From Endozoicomonas elysicola (lineage in GTDB: Bacteria > Pseudomonadota > Gammaproteobacteria > Pseudomonadales > Endozoicomonadaceae): a stretch of DNA of 64,000 bases. The translations under genes and the position numbers were made by a program. Of the stretch, positions 35,800 to 45,865 are shown piece after piece. The stretch is from NCBI RefSeq assembly GCF_000710775.1, contig NZ_JOJP01000001.1, forward strand, positions 4,837,022 to 4,901,021. Reading direction: 5' to 3'. The first letter of the stretch is position 1; each line of letters opens with the position of its first letter. The notes beneath the pieces are model-generated. The model did not search any database, was not told where the DNA came from, and saw only the letters and a list, made by a program, of their open reading frames with translations.

Positions 35800-36728
35800 G
35801 GCTCTTTTCGAATTCCGGACTTCTGAACTATCCTTTACTGAAAAATAGTCAACGCCAGCATTGATCATGAATATAGGCCGACTTTCAGACCTGATCAGTA
35901 ACGAAACCTGCTTCAAAGTGATCAGGGAGAACCGCTGACCAGATGGCACTATTCGCTGCCCCCACTGTGATTCTGAGAATATCAAAAAGAATGGACACGA
36001 CAATGTTCAGGTAGAATGCCAACAATATTTTTGCAAATCCTGTAAGCGCTACTTTGATGACCTGCCGAATACGGTTTTCTCTGGACACCACCGGCCACTT
36101 AAAGTTTGGATTTCAAGTCTCTATTTAATGGCGCTGAACGTCTCTAACAGCCAGATAGCCCAGGAGCATGATAAGGTTTACATTGTTGCTGGTCACAAGG
36201 GACACCTTGAAGCATGAAAAAAACCTGGATCACCTTCCGAGAAAAAGAAGGCATAAAGGCGCCCCGGGTCGTGGGACTCTTGAAAAAGACAAACCTCCTG
36301 TACTGGGGATGATTCAAAGGGGAGGTCAGGTGATTATCAATATGCTGTCGAACGTTAAGAAAGCAATAATCGAACCTTTTATCAAGAAACATCTAGCACC
36401 CCAAAGTCAGGTTTATACCGACGAATACAATATCTATGATGACCTTGAAAGTTGGTGCTTCAAGCATAAAACGGTCTGTCATGAAAAAGGAGAATATGCC
36501 CGAGATGATGACAAAGATGGTATTTACGAGATTCATGTAAATACTATGGAGGGCTTTTGGTCGCTTCTACGCTCGTGGCTGAGACCTCACAGGGGAATAT
36601 CTCAAGAGGCATTGCCCCTTTACCTTGTTTTTTTGAGCTTTGCATAATGTTGGGCGAAGAGGGAAAAGCCTGCTTCAGCCCTTGGTCAACTTGTTGGTTA
36701 CGTAGCAGTCAGGAATTCGAAAAGAGCC
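35800..36728 (+). mobile_element. Degenerate IS1595-type insertion sequence
   Basis: 929 bp bounded by inverted repeats: GGCTCTTTTCGAATTCCGGA at the left and, on the other strand at the right, GGCTCTTTTCGAATTCCTGA. The flanking eight bases differ (AAAATTAA and TCGGCGGT), so no target duplication remains; the left side is transposon-adjacent DNA and the right side a truncated hydrolase, which fits a deletion formed across the element. Confidence 0.85.
35924..36655 (+). pseudogene. IS1595-family transposase pseudogene
   Basis: The zinc ribbon (CPHC..., CKSC) and the region up to NVSNSQIAQE are present in one frame, then DKVYIVAGHKG resumes with the segment carrying the first catalytic Asp lost or merged, so an internal deletion. 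A stop and frame change follow at LEA*KK. The GAPGRGTLEKDKPPV, VYTDEYNIY and HVNTMEGFWSLLRSWLRPHRG blocks of the ISXO2-like domain continue in another frame; a last frame change follows LSFA. The protein is not functional. Confidence 0.85.
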
Positions 36729-37108
36729 TCGGCGGTAATAACATGGCGCTATCCCCAAAAGCCATGCTGAGAATTGCTTCAATGGTTCGGGGTGATGGAG
36801 TCTTTAATGGAGAGCAGGTAATTTTACGACAGTGGATTAATGAGTCAATGATTCCCAGGGCATATTCATCCTGGAGTGGGCTGGGCTACGGTTATGGCTG
36901 GTTTATTACGCCATCGGGTTACGTGATCGCTCGAGGTTATGGTGGACAGATCATCGCAGCTCACAAAGAACGGCAACTGGCGGTTGCGATCACCTCGGAT
37001 CCTAACCATCCTGCAGGATCAGATGGCTACTTTGGCCAGCTACTGGAATTACTCGATGGTCCGTTGCTGGCTTTTGGCTCATCATCGAGGCTGGAATTAT
37101 CGACATAA
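36729..37108 (+). pseudogene. C-terminal fragment of a beta-lactamase-class C-type serine hydrolase
   Basis: About 125 residues, starting at the IS end (GGNNMALSPKAMLRIASMVRG). It has the SPKAM and YGYGW blocks and GQIIA segment of the C-terminal half of serine hydrolases of the beta-lactamase/6-aminohexanoate-dimer hydrolase group. The N-terminal half with SxxK is missing, cut off exactly at the IS1595 inverted repeat. No start codon of its own with a ribosome site. Confidence 0.75.
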
Positions 37109-37207
37109 ATTTGTGAAGTGATAAATACCAGTCCGAATCTGGAATGAGTAAATACTGACCATGCTGGATACTGTGAGCAATTTTTTCGTCTGATTACATT
37201 ATGACAT

Positions 37208-37242
37208 AGGGAATCAGAGATACTACAATTCTCTGATTCCCT
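37208..37242. terminator. Perfect hairpin downstream of the broken autotransporter
   Basis: 13-bp stem AGGGAATCAGAGA/TCTCTGATTCCCT with a 9-nt loop, about 100 bp beyond the stop of the minus-strand autotransporter. No T run. It may be its terminator. The 37109-37344 gap shows nothing else. Confidence 0.5.
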
Positions 37243-37344
37243 ACCCCCTCTCTGTATCTCTAGTCCAACCTGAACCTTTGTTGTTCGGGGCTAACTGATC
37301 GAGGACAAGCTTTTAGGCATGCCCCCTGAAGTATCAAGTGTTTA

Positions 37345-39384
37345 TTAAAAGCTATACTGATATTGAAATTGCAGCTTCGTATCACTGTAGTCGTGTTCAA
37401 TATGATGCCCAAGAGCAATGCCAAGTTTACCTTTATAGCTCATGTGATAATCTAGAGCTGCCAGCAACTCATAACGTTCTTCAGAAGCTCCTGAAACTGT
37501 ATCAATATCAAGCTGGACAGTTTCATCAGCAAGAATGTAAGCATCAATCTGTTCATCGTCAGCATTAAAGTCATACCAGCCCATTACCATTAGCGAAGGC
37601 GAGAATGTCGCTGAATCCAGCTCAATTTTGGTGCTCACGTTTAAGCCTCCTCCAAGTTTCATTTGTGAGACTGACTGGTCATCATAACCAAGGGCCGCTA
37701 CGGATCTCGACTCTTCGTAATCGCTGACTTTCAGATGGTTCAGTTCAGCGGCCACCAATGGTTGAACTGAGAACATACCCAACTCGAAGTTTGCTCCTGC
37801 ATTCATTCTCAAGGCGATATTCATAGCCGAGAAGTTGCCTTCTGCCTTGGTATTCCCACTATAGCCGGTGCTTTCACCGATAGTACGAGTACTGACAAAA
37901 GAGCTGTAACCGGCATTAACGGCTGCTGTTGCAAAATACCGATCTTTATTAAGTCCGCCATAGAGAGACATTTGGTATGTCATCAACGGTATAGTTAGTG
38001 TCATATATTTGGGTGTCAATATCCTGCCTATTGATACTGAAAGCCGCGCCAACAATTATGTTCTCAGAATAATTGTTATCCATACCAAAGCTGGCGTTGA
38101 GACCGCTCACTTCATAGCCATCAATACGACCATCTATGTCTTTTTCACCATGATACCCGTATATGTTCATCCAAAACCCGCCTTGTTGACCACTACGATT
38201 CATGGACAGTCGCGTATCAATCTGATCCAGCTGATGACTCTGGCTGCGTTGGATCACATGGATCACGGCACCACTGCGATCAGGAGTTAACTCTCCCGCA
38301 AGCCTGGCTGCCTGCTGATCATTACTGGCATCATTTAACAAATTGGCAAGTTCTTCACTATTTCTGCTGCCGAAGGTAATAGTGTCTGTTGTTATTTCGG
38401 TGTCATCCAATGCCACATGACCAAATGTTTCCAGTACGAAACTCTCAGTATCATCGGCCCCACCATCACTGGCCATTTTAGCCAAGTCTTCAGCTGACGT
38501 ATCCGTGTTATAAGATATTTCAGCTTCTATATACTGGTCACCATCGGTATTGGTTAAAAGCTGGTGACTGTCCACAGTCAATAACCAGCCCCCAGTGATC
38601 TTCAAGTCGTCATAGCCAGTAACTGCGTCGGCCTCAACAAGGCGCTGAGTGCCAGCTGCATCTTTAAGATCCCCCTTAACAAGCAGGTCGGCACTAACGC
38701 CAGCATCAAGTGCAAAAGCTCCATTAATCTTCAGAACAGCCTCATCATCAGCCAGTTCACCGTTCAGTTCCATATTTAATGTTGAGTTTTTACTCAACCG
38801 AAATATCCCGTCAGTCTGCAAATCCATAACAATGGATTCACTTTGCTGCCTGAGTGTCAGGGTGCTTTCCTGGCCAATTTTAAACTCACGGGCACCAGAC
38901 ACCAAAACACCGTCAAAAATTGCTGCAGCATCACCTTTAACAGCAACCTCTGAGCCAAATTTATCCGAATTCAAATAGAGGTTTCCGTACGTTTCACTGC
39001 CCCCTTCCATAACATAAGCAATCCCGTTTTCACTTCCCCGGGTATCTAGCGCAATCTGCTCACCATTAACCATTCCGCCAATCACCTTTCCGTAATTGAC
39101 AATATCTCCAGCCTTGGCTCCGATTATCTTAATAGCAGCAGCATTGTCTGACTGGAGAATCCCATTATTGGTAATATCATATTTGCTATTACCACCGCTG
39201 GTAATATCTATAGCACTGCCTGTAGTGCTATAAACCCGGTCTCCCTCGCTAATTGTCACTGATTCAGTGAGTTCTTTAATGGCCTCAAGATCTGCCGAGA
39301 AAACATGCCCACTCACAGACCTAAAATGGATGTAATAGCTACAGCTAAAGCCGATTTTTCTTTTGTGATTACACTGATCATCAT
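37345..39384 (-). pseudogene. Autotransporter with two frameshifts
   Basis: Passenger and barrel together match the intact paralogue at 52890-54965 (for example DTNYTVD/DTNYTID, STRTIGESTGYSG/STRKIGESTGYNG, final aromatic F). The ATG at 39384 opens a good signal peptide (ISVITKEKSALAVAITSILGL) that runs into a stop, while the mature protein from VSGHVFSADLE continues in another frame: frameshift 1, near 39315. Frameshift 2 near 37980 separates passenger and barrel (end of one frame NVSLWRT; barrel frame resumes at YQMSLYGG). The barrel frame ends at 37345 after SF. Sequencing error or phase variation at either site cannot be excluded. Confidence 0.82.
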
Positions 39385-39576
39385 TCAACCCATGGCTATT
39401 GATGTGTGCAAACCATCAGGAAAAATATAATGAACGACACATTTCAATCATTATATTGGACGAACTGATAGTGGTCACTTGCATCACCGCACGCATTAAT
39501 ACGTATCAATAGTTTTCGTCGTAAAGAAAAAGTAAGTTAAGTAGGCGGTATATTTTTTCGAATACAACCAAAATAC

Positions 39577-39592
39577 ATTGATTTGAATCACA
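39577..39592. promoter_or_regulatory. CRP-like site between the autotransporter and DeoR gene
   Basis: ATTGATTTGAATCACA keeps one perfect half (TCACA) and a 3/5 match to the other half of TGTGA-N6-TCACA. Catabolite control of a sugar locus is plausible. Weak. The surrounding 39385-39959 gap is very AT-rich and has a palindrome ATATAATGA/TCATTATAT near 39425-39455. Confidence 0.3.
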
Positions 39593-39959
39593 CTTGGGTG
39601 AAAAACACCACAAACCAATAAATCATTCATCAATATAAACGAATAGAAAATGTATCCAACATAAATGCAATGAACTATTTACAACTTGCAGCTCAAATTA
39701 TGAACCAAATCAAGCCAAAAAATCATAACCCACTGTCTTTAAGAAAAACAAAGCCATTTCTGTACAAAAATCAAACCAAATCATTCGAGATAAATATTAA
39801 ACGCATAAACTAATAACAAAAAATATAACTTTTCGCTCAACATTGTTAATTTTTTGATTTATGTCAACGAAATAAAGATGCTGGGACTGCATTATTATCA
39901 GCGTGCTGAATTGATTGATATATTGAGTTTTGTTTCTGCTTACAGTGAATTGTTGTCCA

Positions 39960-40775
39960 ATGAATAACCCAAGACTAAATCGAGTACTTCAATATATAAA
40001 TCAAGTTGGATTTGCTACCACAAATGAGCTTTCAGAAGCCGTTGGTGTATCCTTACAAACCATCAGGCGCGATATTCGTATTTTAAGCGATCAAAATCTG
40101 ATCAATAAATATCATGGTGGTGTCGCCAAACTTAACATGACAGCCACATCTTCTGAAGCGATTGCTGTCAATGATAATCACATTGATAGTATCAGCAGCC
40201 TCCCTGAGAGTACCAATAATCAGGAGCAGAGAGAGAATATGCAAAAGCAACTCGCTCTTGAAGTTGTGAAGCACATAAAAGATGGGAGTTCAGTTTTTAT
40301 TGCCATTGGCACAACGATGGAAGCAATTGCTCATGAATTGGCCTGTAAAAAAGAATTAACGATTTTTACAAATAGCCTGACAGTTGCCAATATCATTTAT
40401 AAAAACACTGATTTTGATGTCATTATTCCCGGTGGTACTGTTCAGCGTCGAAACGCAGGTTTGGTTGACAGAGAAACAGAATCCTTTGTTCAAGAGATCA
40501 GTGTCGACTACTTATTGTTTACTTGCGGAGGGTTTGAGGAGTCAGGTAATTTGCTGGGTTTCTATTTGCAGGAAATTCACATTCTAAAGATGCTTTTAGA
40601 GAGAAGCTCCCACTCATTTTTAGTTATTGATTCAGGAAAATTGAACAAATCCGCACCTATCAGAATAACGAACCTGTCAGAAATAAGCAGTTTATTTATT
40701 GACAACAAGCCCAGCGAAGGGATTTTAAAAATTGCCAAGCTCAATAATGTTGGTGTGTATATACCGGAAAAATAA
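39960..40775 (+). CDS. DeoR-family transcriptional regulator
   Basis: 271 residues. N-terminal winged helix-turn-helix (RLNRVLQYINQVGFATTNELSEAVGVS then TIRRDIRILSDQ), followed by a DeoRC sugar-binding domain with GGxxR-type motifs (PGGTVQRRNAG). Members sense phosphosugars and repress sugar genes. Start placed at 39960 because the frame from 39930 lacks support. It is the first gene upstream of the kdu operon and probably senses an intermediate such as KDG or KDPG; that is inference. Confidence 0.88.
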   Translation: MNNPRLNRVLQYINQVGFATTNELSEAVGVSLQTIRRDIRILSDQNLINKYHGGVAKLNMTATSSEAIAVNDNHIDSISSLPESTNNQEQRENMQKQLALEVVKHIKDGSSVFIAIGTTMEAIAHELACKKELTIFTNSLTVANIIYKNTDFDVIIPGGTVQRRNAGLVDRETESFVQEISVDYLLFTCGGFEESGNLLGFYLQEIHILKMLLERSSHSFLVIDSGKLNKSAPIRITNLSEISSLFIDNKPSEGILKIAKLNNVGVYIPEK

Positions 40776-41093
40776 AACAGTTATTTATGATTTATAAATC
40801 ATGTGATGACTTTTTTCACTTCAAAGAGTCATTGCATGAGCAATAATTTTTACAACATATAAGCTAGCAAATTAATAAAATATTATTCAATAGCTTTGAA
40901 TTTCAATGCTACATCACTATTTTTTAGCCCTTAAAAATGGATGAGCATTTCCTTTACATCTGTTCAGGCTATTACTTGATCAAAAGAACCAAGTAAAAAA
41001 TTTTTTGGCTAAGGCAACTCAGACCATCTGACATGATTGATTAATTCATTTTTTTGCAGAAGTAATAAATAAACTGATAAACGAGTATTAAGT

Positions 41094-42983
41094 ATGGAAC
41101 AGATAATTGAAGAAGTTGATCTCGGACTTTTAGAGTTCACCCTACCAAAAGAAGTGGTGGCTGGAGGTGAGATCAAATGGAAAGTCAACTTTACTGCTCA
41201 CAGCGAGTTCAAGCCAGGTAGCCACATTCGTATCACTGTACCTGCCTACCAGCACCAACGCAGCGAAGAGTACCTGCAAGCTCATGATTACTGGATGCCA
41301 AATTTCTTTTGGGCCATTGCCGACGAAGAGTCTGTCCAACTGGAAGTCCATGTAGAAAAAATCGCAACAGACTTCAAACATATTAAACGTTGGGTTGATT
41401 CATGCCGTGTTGGCGTCATCACTCTGGAGACAGGGCTTAAAGCTGGCGAAGCAATAACTATTCATTTCGGCGGAATAGATCGTCCTTGGCTTGAAGGTGA
41501 CTGCATGCCGTCACGTGCCGGGCAGTTGGCATTCCATAAAGAAGGTACCTATTTAGACTACATACTTGAGTTCGATGTAACGGGAACTCAAGAATATAAA
41601 CAATATGATGTTTTCCCCAGTATCAAGCTTATACCTGATCAGTTGGCTCAGCTACAGGTGACTTGCAAAGGATATAGCAATCCCGGTGAAGTGCTTGAGG
41701 CATCAATCTTACCGATGGACCGGTTTGGTAACCCGTTGTATGAAGCCACACTTGATCATTTCAAACTATCTATTTTTGACCTGAAAAGTGGCTTGCAAGT
41801 AACAACAACCGACATCACAGGACAGAAGGCATATATCGCATTGGAGCAGGGTGCTTACAAGCTAACTGTTGAAGACAGCGGGCTACACGTTAATGATGCA
41901 GTCATTATTTGTGAAGAGAATGCACCTTCTTTGTTCTGGGGGGATACACATATTCACTCCAACCTCACCGCCAATATTCGGGATAACGACCTTGGTTCGA
42001 CACCAAAACGGGGGTACACCTATGCACGGGAAGTATCAAAACTGGACTTCTTAGCCCTGACGGAACAGACCTATACCTTTAACGAAGATCGCGGGGTAAA
42101 TATCGACAAGGCCACCTGGCAGACAATGGCTGATGAGTGCGATCGCTTCGATGATCCTGGCAATTTCGTAACCATGAGCGGTTTTGAGCTCCATTGCCGC
42201 CGGGGAGATACTATCTGCCTGTTCCGTGGCTCGCTAAGGAATTATGACTACCCCGGCTATGAATTTGGTATCCTGCATGATCTCTGGGATTTTTATAAAG
42301 ACCAAAACATTCTTACCATTCCACACCTGCATCGATTCAGTGACCGCACGCCAAAATACGCCGAAAGCAAGGGCAAAAAAGCGGAGGTCGGGTTTGATCT
42401 GAAAAACTGGGAACAGGACAGTCACCATGAAACCATGGTGGAAATCTATTCTGCTCAATGGGGACGCTTTGAGTACGAAGGTAATCCGATGTTACTCAAG
42501 TCTCGCAGGAATATTAAAAACAATACCGTTGTTGATTTTCTGAACCGAGGCAAAAAATGGGGCTTCGTTGCCAACAGTGATGGTCACGATGGTAACCCCG
42601 GCTATGGTGGAGTGACAGGCGTTTATACAGATACTCTGACCCGTGAAAGTATTTTTGATGCACTGCATAACCGTCAGACCATCGCAACCACCCATCCACG
42701 CATGGTGATGGATCTCAATATTAATGATGCTCATTTAGGCCAGACAATAACCAGCACAGGTTCGATTGACCTTTGCTTCAGGGTTGCGGCACCAAGAGCG
42801 CTGAAACGTATTGAAGTGATTCATAACGGTGAAGTGCTAAAGCGTATTGATAGCAGCGAGCAATACCAAGAAGTTGAACTTTCAGAGACATTCGAACCCG
42901 GTAAACATTATTTCTATGTTCGTTGCTTTCAGGATGACGGCCATATCGGCTGGGTATCACCAATCTGGGTCAATATCGACTGA
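41094..42983 (+). CDS. DUF3604 (PHP-like) metallohydrolase
   Basis: 629 residues. N-terminal half (1-275) is a beta-rich region of unclear type. From about 280 the DUF3604/PHP-type domain begins, with GDTHIHSN (two His, one Asp), ALTEQT, HCRRGD and the end motif SDGHDGNPGYGG, which would coordinate metals. No signal peptide, so cytoplasmic. Family members occur in polysaccharide-utilisation loci, but I know of no established reaction. It is placed before kduI, so a role on a uronate or sulfated/phosphorylated saccharide is inferred. Confidence 0.78.
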   Translation: MEQIIEEVDLGLLEFTLPKEVVAGGEIKWKVNFTAHSEFKPGSHIRITVPAYQHQRSEEYLQAHDYWMPNFFWAIADEESVQLEVHVEKIATDFKHIKRWVDSCRVGVITLETGLKAGEAITIHFGGIDRPWLEGDCMPSRAGQLAFHKEGTYLDYILEFDVTGTQEYKQYDVFPSIKLIPDQLAQLQVTCKGYSNPGEVLEASILPMDRFGNPLYEATLDHFKLSIFDLKSGLQVTTTDITGQKAYIALEQGAYKLTVEDSGLHVNDAVIICEENAPSLFWGDTHIHSNLTANIRDNDLGSTPKRGYTYAREVSKLDFLALTEQTYTFNEDRGVNIDKATWQTMADECDRFDDPGNFVTMSGFELHCRRGDTICLFRGSLRNYDYPGYEFGILHDLWDFYKDQNILTIPHLHRFSDRTPKYAESKGKKAEVGFDLKNWEQDSHHETMVEIYSAQWGRFEYEGNPMLLKSRRNIKNNTVVDFLNRGKKWGFVANSDGHDGNPGYGGVTGVYTDTLTRESIFDALHNRQTIATTHPRMVMDLNINDAHLGQTITSTGSIDLCFRVAAPRALKRIEVIHNGEVLKRIDSSEQYQEVELSETFEPGKHYFYVRCFQDDGHIGWVSPIWVNID

Positions 42984-42998
42984 TCGTAAGTCCACTAG

Positions 42999-43032
42999 CT
43001 TAACCCCAATAACATTACTTATTGGGGTTAAG
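42999..43032 (+). promoter_or_regulatory. Perfect hairpin between the DUF3604 gene and kduI
   Basis: 14-bp stem CTTAACCCCAATAA/TTATTGGGGTTAAG around CATTAC. It lies in the 84-bp gap and has no T run, so it is more likely an mRNA processing or stabilising element than a terminator. Confidence 0.6.
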
Positions 43033-43067
43033 AAAGCAACAACCTTATTTATCTGGAGCGAACGCGA

Positions 43068-43898
43068 ATGAATGTACGCGAGCCTGTGCACAGTGAACAC
43101 GCTAAAACCTTCAATACCCAACAGCTGCGTGAGCACTTTTTGATTGAACAGGTTATGGTGGCCAATAAGATCAATCTGACCTATTCCCATATCGACCGTA
43201 TTATTGCCGGTGGTTGTATGCCGGTTTCCCAAGGCATTGCCCTGGAGGCAGGTAAAGAAATTGGTTCAGAATTCTTTCTGGAGCGTCGCGAGTTAGGCGC
43301 CATCAATATTGGAGGCGACGGTATCGTTCTGGTTGATGGCACTGAGCATATGATTGGCAGCCGAGAGGCTATATACATTGGCAAGGGTGCCAGGGAGGTC
43401 AGCTTCCTCAGTATCAGCAGTGATAACCCTGCGAAGTTTTATATCAACAGTGCTCCGGCTCATACATCCTACCCAACCAAAAGAATTACCCTGGAAATGG
43501 CTAGCCCGGAAACACTGGGTGACGCTGAAAACTGCAATCGTCGTACCATTTACAAGTATCTGGTACCTCAAGTTCTGGAAACATGCCAACTATTGATGGG
43601 AATGACCATGCTGGAGCCAGGCAGCATATGGAACACTATGCCCTGTCATACCCATGAACGCCGTATGGAAGTGTACTTTTACTTCGACATGAAAGAAGAA
43701 AATGTCGTATTCCATATGATGGGCAAACCAGAAGAAACCCGTCATCTGGTGGTACGTGACGAACAAGCAGTGATCAGTCCAAGCTGGTCCATCCACTCAG
43801 GTGTGGGCAGTTCAAACTACACCTTCATTTGGGGCATGGTTGGCGAGAACCAGACATTCTCGGATATGGATTTTGTTCCAATGGGTGAAATTAAATAA
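43068..43898 (+). CDS. kduI: 4-deoxy-L-threo-5-hexosulose-uronate ketol-isomerase
   Basis: 276 residues, as in E. coli KduI (278). Zinc cupin enzyme turning 5-keto-4-deoxyuronate, formed from unsaturated uronate, into 2,5-diketo-3-deoxygluconate. Zinc ligands H194, H196 and E201 lie in [12 protein letters not shown], two residues earlier than in E. coli; a further His follows near SIHSGVG. Cytoplasmic. It is followed by kduD. Confidence 0.97.
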   Translation: MNVREPVHSEHAKTFNTQQLREHFLIEQVMVANKINLTYSHIDRIIAGGCMPVSQGIALEAGKEIGSEFFLERRELGAINIGGDGIVLVDGTEHMIGSREAIYIGKGAREVSFLSISSDNPAKFYINSAPAHTSYPTKRITLEMASPETLGDAENCNRRTIYKYLVPQVLETCQLLMGMTMLEPGSIWNTMPCHTHERRMEVYFYFDMKEENVVFHMMGKPEETRHLVVRDEQAVISPSWSIHSGVGSSNYTFIWGMVGENQTFSDMDFVPMGEIK

Positions 43899-43928
43899 TC
43901 AATTGATTATTTGATGACGTGTTATGCG

Positions 43929-43948
43929 TGACTGCCATTCGGCAGTCA
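43929..43948 (+). promoter_or_regulatory. Hairpin between kduI and kduD
   Basis: Perfect 8-bp stem TGACTGCC/GGCAGTCA with loop ATTC, no T run. It repeats the pattern of hairpins at gene junctions in this operon. Confidence 0.55.
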
Positions 43949-43979
43949 TCTTCAATTATTATCTATCAAGACTCAAATA

Positions 43980-44738
43980 ATGAACTTCTCTTTTGACTTA
44001 CAGGGCAAAGTAGCGATAGTCACCGGTGCGAATACGGGTTTAGGTCAGGGTATGGCCTTAGCTCTTGCCCAGGCCGGTGCCAATATTTGTGCTGTTGGAC
44101 ATATCGATGCTCCTGAAACCCGGGAGCTGGTTTTAGCCGCTAACCGTCGTTTTCATTTTGTTGAAGCCAATTTGCTGAGCATTGAACCAGTTGAACGCAT
44201 TGTTAAAGAAACCATAGACTACTTTGGACGTGTTGATATTCTGGTCAATAACGCTGGAATTATTCGCCGTGAAGATTCGGTTAACTTCAGTGAAAAAGAC
44301 TGGGACGAGGTGATGGATATCAACCTGAAAACTCCTTTCTTTCTGAGCCAGGCAGTTGCCAAACAATTCATGGAGCAAGGAAATGGCGGAAAAATTATCA
44401 ATATTGCTTCCATGCTTTCCTTTCAAGGTGGAATTCGTGTTCCATCTTATACCTCAAGCAAAAGTGGTATAGCGGGGCTGACTCGTCTGCTGGCTTGTGA
44501 GTGGGCATCCCACGGCATCAACATCAACGCTATTGCCCCTGGTTATATGGCAACTGATAATACCACAGCACTGCGTGCTGATGAAAAGCGTAATACAGAA
44601 ATCCTGAATCGAATCCCAGCCAATCGCTGGGGAACCCCGGAAGATCTGGCAGGCCCAGTCGTGTTTTTAGCCTCTTCTGCCAGTGATTATATCAATGGTT
44701 ATACCATTGCGGTTGATGGTGGCTGGTTAGCGAGATAG
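43980..44738 (+). CDS. kduD: 2-dehydro-3-deoxy-D-gluconate 5-dehydrogenase
   Basis: 252-residue short-chain dehydrogenase. GANTGLGQG binds NAD(H), NNAG and the catalytic Ser-Tyr-Lys (SMLSF, YTSSKSG) are present. It reduces 2,5-diketo-3-deoxygluconate to 2-keto-3-deoxygluconate (KDG). Assigned as KduD from the close spacing after kduI. C-terminal DGGWLAR is typical. Confidence 0.95.
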   Translation: MNFSFDLQGKVAIVTGANTGLGQGMALALAQAGANICAVGHIDAPETRELVLAANRRFHFVEANLLSIEPVERIVKETIDYFGRVDILVNNAGIIRREDSVNFSEKDWDEVMDINLKTPFFLSQAVAKQFMEQGNGGKIINIASMLSFQGGIRVPSYTSSKSGIAGLTRLLACEWASHGININAIAPGYMATDNTTALRADEKRNTEILNRIPANRWGTPEDLAGPVVFLASSASDYINGYTIAVDGGWLAR

Positions 44739-44907
44739 AGCCTCCACCCAAGCCAGCTTGCTCAATATGCTGGCCGGCTTGCTAACGTCTAATGCCGTTT
44801 ATAGAGATAAAGCCGGTATCCATCAACATTTCATCATCAGAGTGCAATGGCATTCTGGTGATGAAAGTATAAGCCAGCACAAATTCTATATTGTAGAGAG
44901 TTTCACT

Positions 44908-45849
44908 GTGTATAAAAAACCAATTGAATGGCAATGCATTGGCTTTATTGGTGAGGCAATGCTTGAGCTATCCAGTAGTCAGGATAGTTATCAAGTATGT
45001 GTTGCAGGGGATACATACAATACCTCCGTTTATTTGCAACGACTAATTAACCATAAAGCACAGATTTTCTATATTTCCGGCTTAGGTATTGACCGTCAGA
45101 GTGAAAAAATTAAATCTTCACTGGTACACGAAGGCATTGATACTCAGGGTATAGTTGAAATACCAGATAAGCAGCCAGGCCTGTACATGATTGATACAAC
45201 GCCTGAAGGTGAGCGCAGTTTTTCATATTGGCGTGATAACTCCGCAGCCAAATATTGGTTGGAAACTCAAGATACCGAAAGGGTACTTAAACGATTAAAA
45301 AGAATGGATGCCATATACTTATCAGGCATCAGCATAGCCATCTTATCAAATCCCAGTCGGGAACGATTATTAACTCTTTTGGAAGGCCTGCACGATGATG
45401 GTAAGGCAATCATTTTTGATAATAATTTTCGCTCCGGATTATGGGAGTCAACGTCCATTGCCAGACAGTGGTATGACCGTATATTCCAGATAACCAATAT
45501 TGCCTTGATTACTGTCGATGATGATCAGGCTCTGTACAAAGAAATAGCTGACGATGCCATTATTGAACGCTGCCGAAAGCATGGCATAGATGAAATTATT
45601 TTGAAACGTGGGGCAGATAACTGTCTGGTTGCCCGATCCGGCGAGAAAACTTTAACAATACCAGCAATCAAGATTAATCAGGTAGTGGATACCACTGCCG
45701 CCGGTGACTCTTTTGCTGCTGGCTATCTCGCTGGAAGGATAACTGGAAAGAATCCTGAATTTGCAGCAGTAACCGGCCACTCCCTTGCATCCGTAGTTAT
45801 ACAACATAGGGGTGCCATTATTCACAAACAACTTATGCCTTCTTTATAA
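44908..45849 (+). CDS. kdgK: 2-dehydro-3-deoxygluconokinase (PfkB family)
   Basis: 313 residues from a GTG start (44908); a longer ATG frame begins at 44758 but its first 50 codons show no family similarity, and E. coli KdgK is 309. PfkB signatures: GEAMLEL start, AGDTYNTSVYL, and the ATP-site DTTAAGDSFAAGYLAG. It phosphorylates KDG to KDPG. It is cytoplasmic. The next gene starts 16 nt after its stop. Confidence 0.92.
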   Translation: MYKKPIEWQCIGFIGEAMLELSSSQDSYQVCVAGDTYNTSVYLQRLINHKAQIFYISGLGIDRQSEKIKSSLVHEGIDTQGIVEIPDKQPGLYMIDTTPEGERSFSYWRDNSAAKYWLETQDTERVLKRLKRMDAIYLSGISIAILSNPSRERLLTLLEGLHDDGKAIIFDNNFRSGLWESTSIARQWYDRIFQITNIALITVDDDQALYKEIADDAIIERCRKHGIDEIILKRGADNCLVARSGEKTLTIPAIKINQVVDTTAAGDSFAAGYLAGRITGKNPEFAAVTGHSLASVVIQHRGAIIHKQLMPSL

Positions 45850-45865
45850 GTTAGAGACTTCTTCT

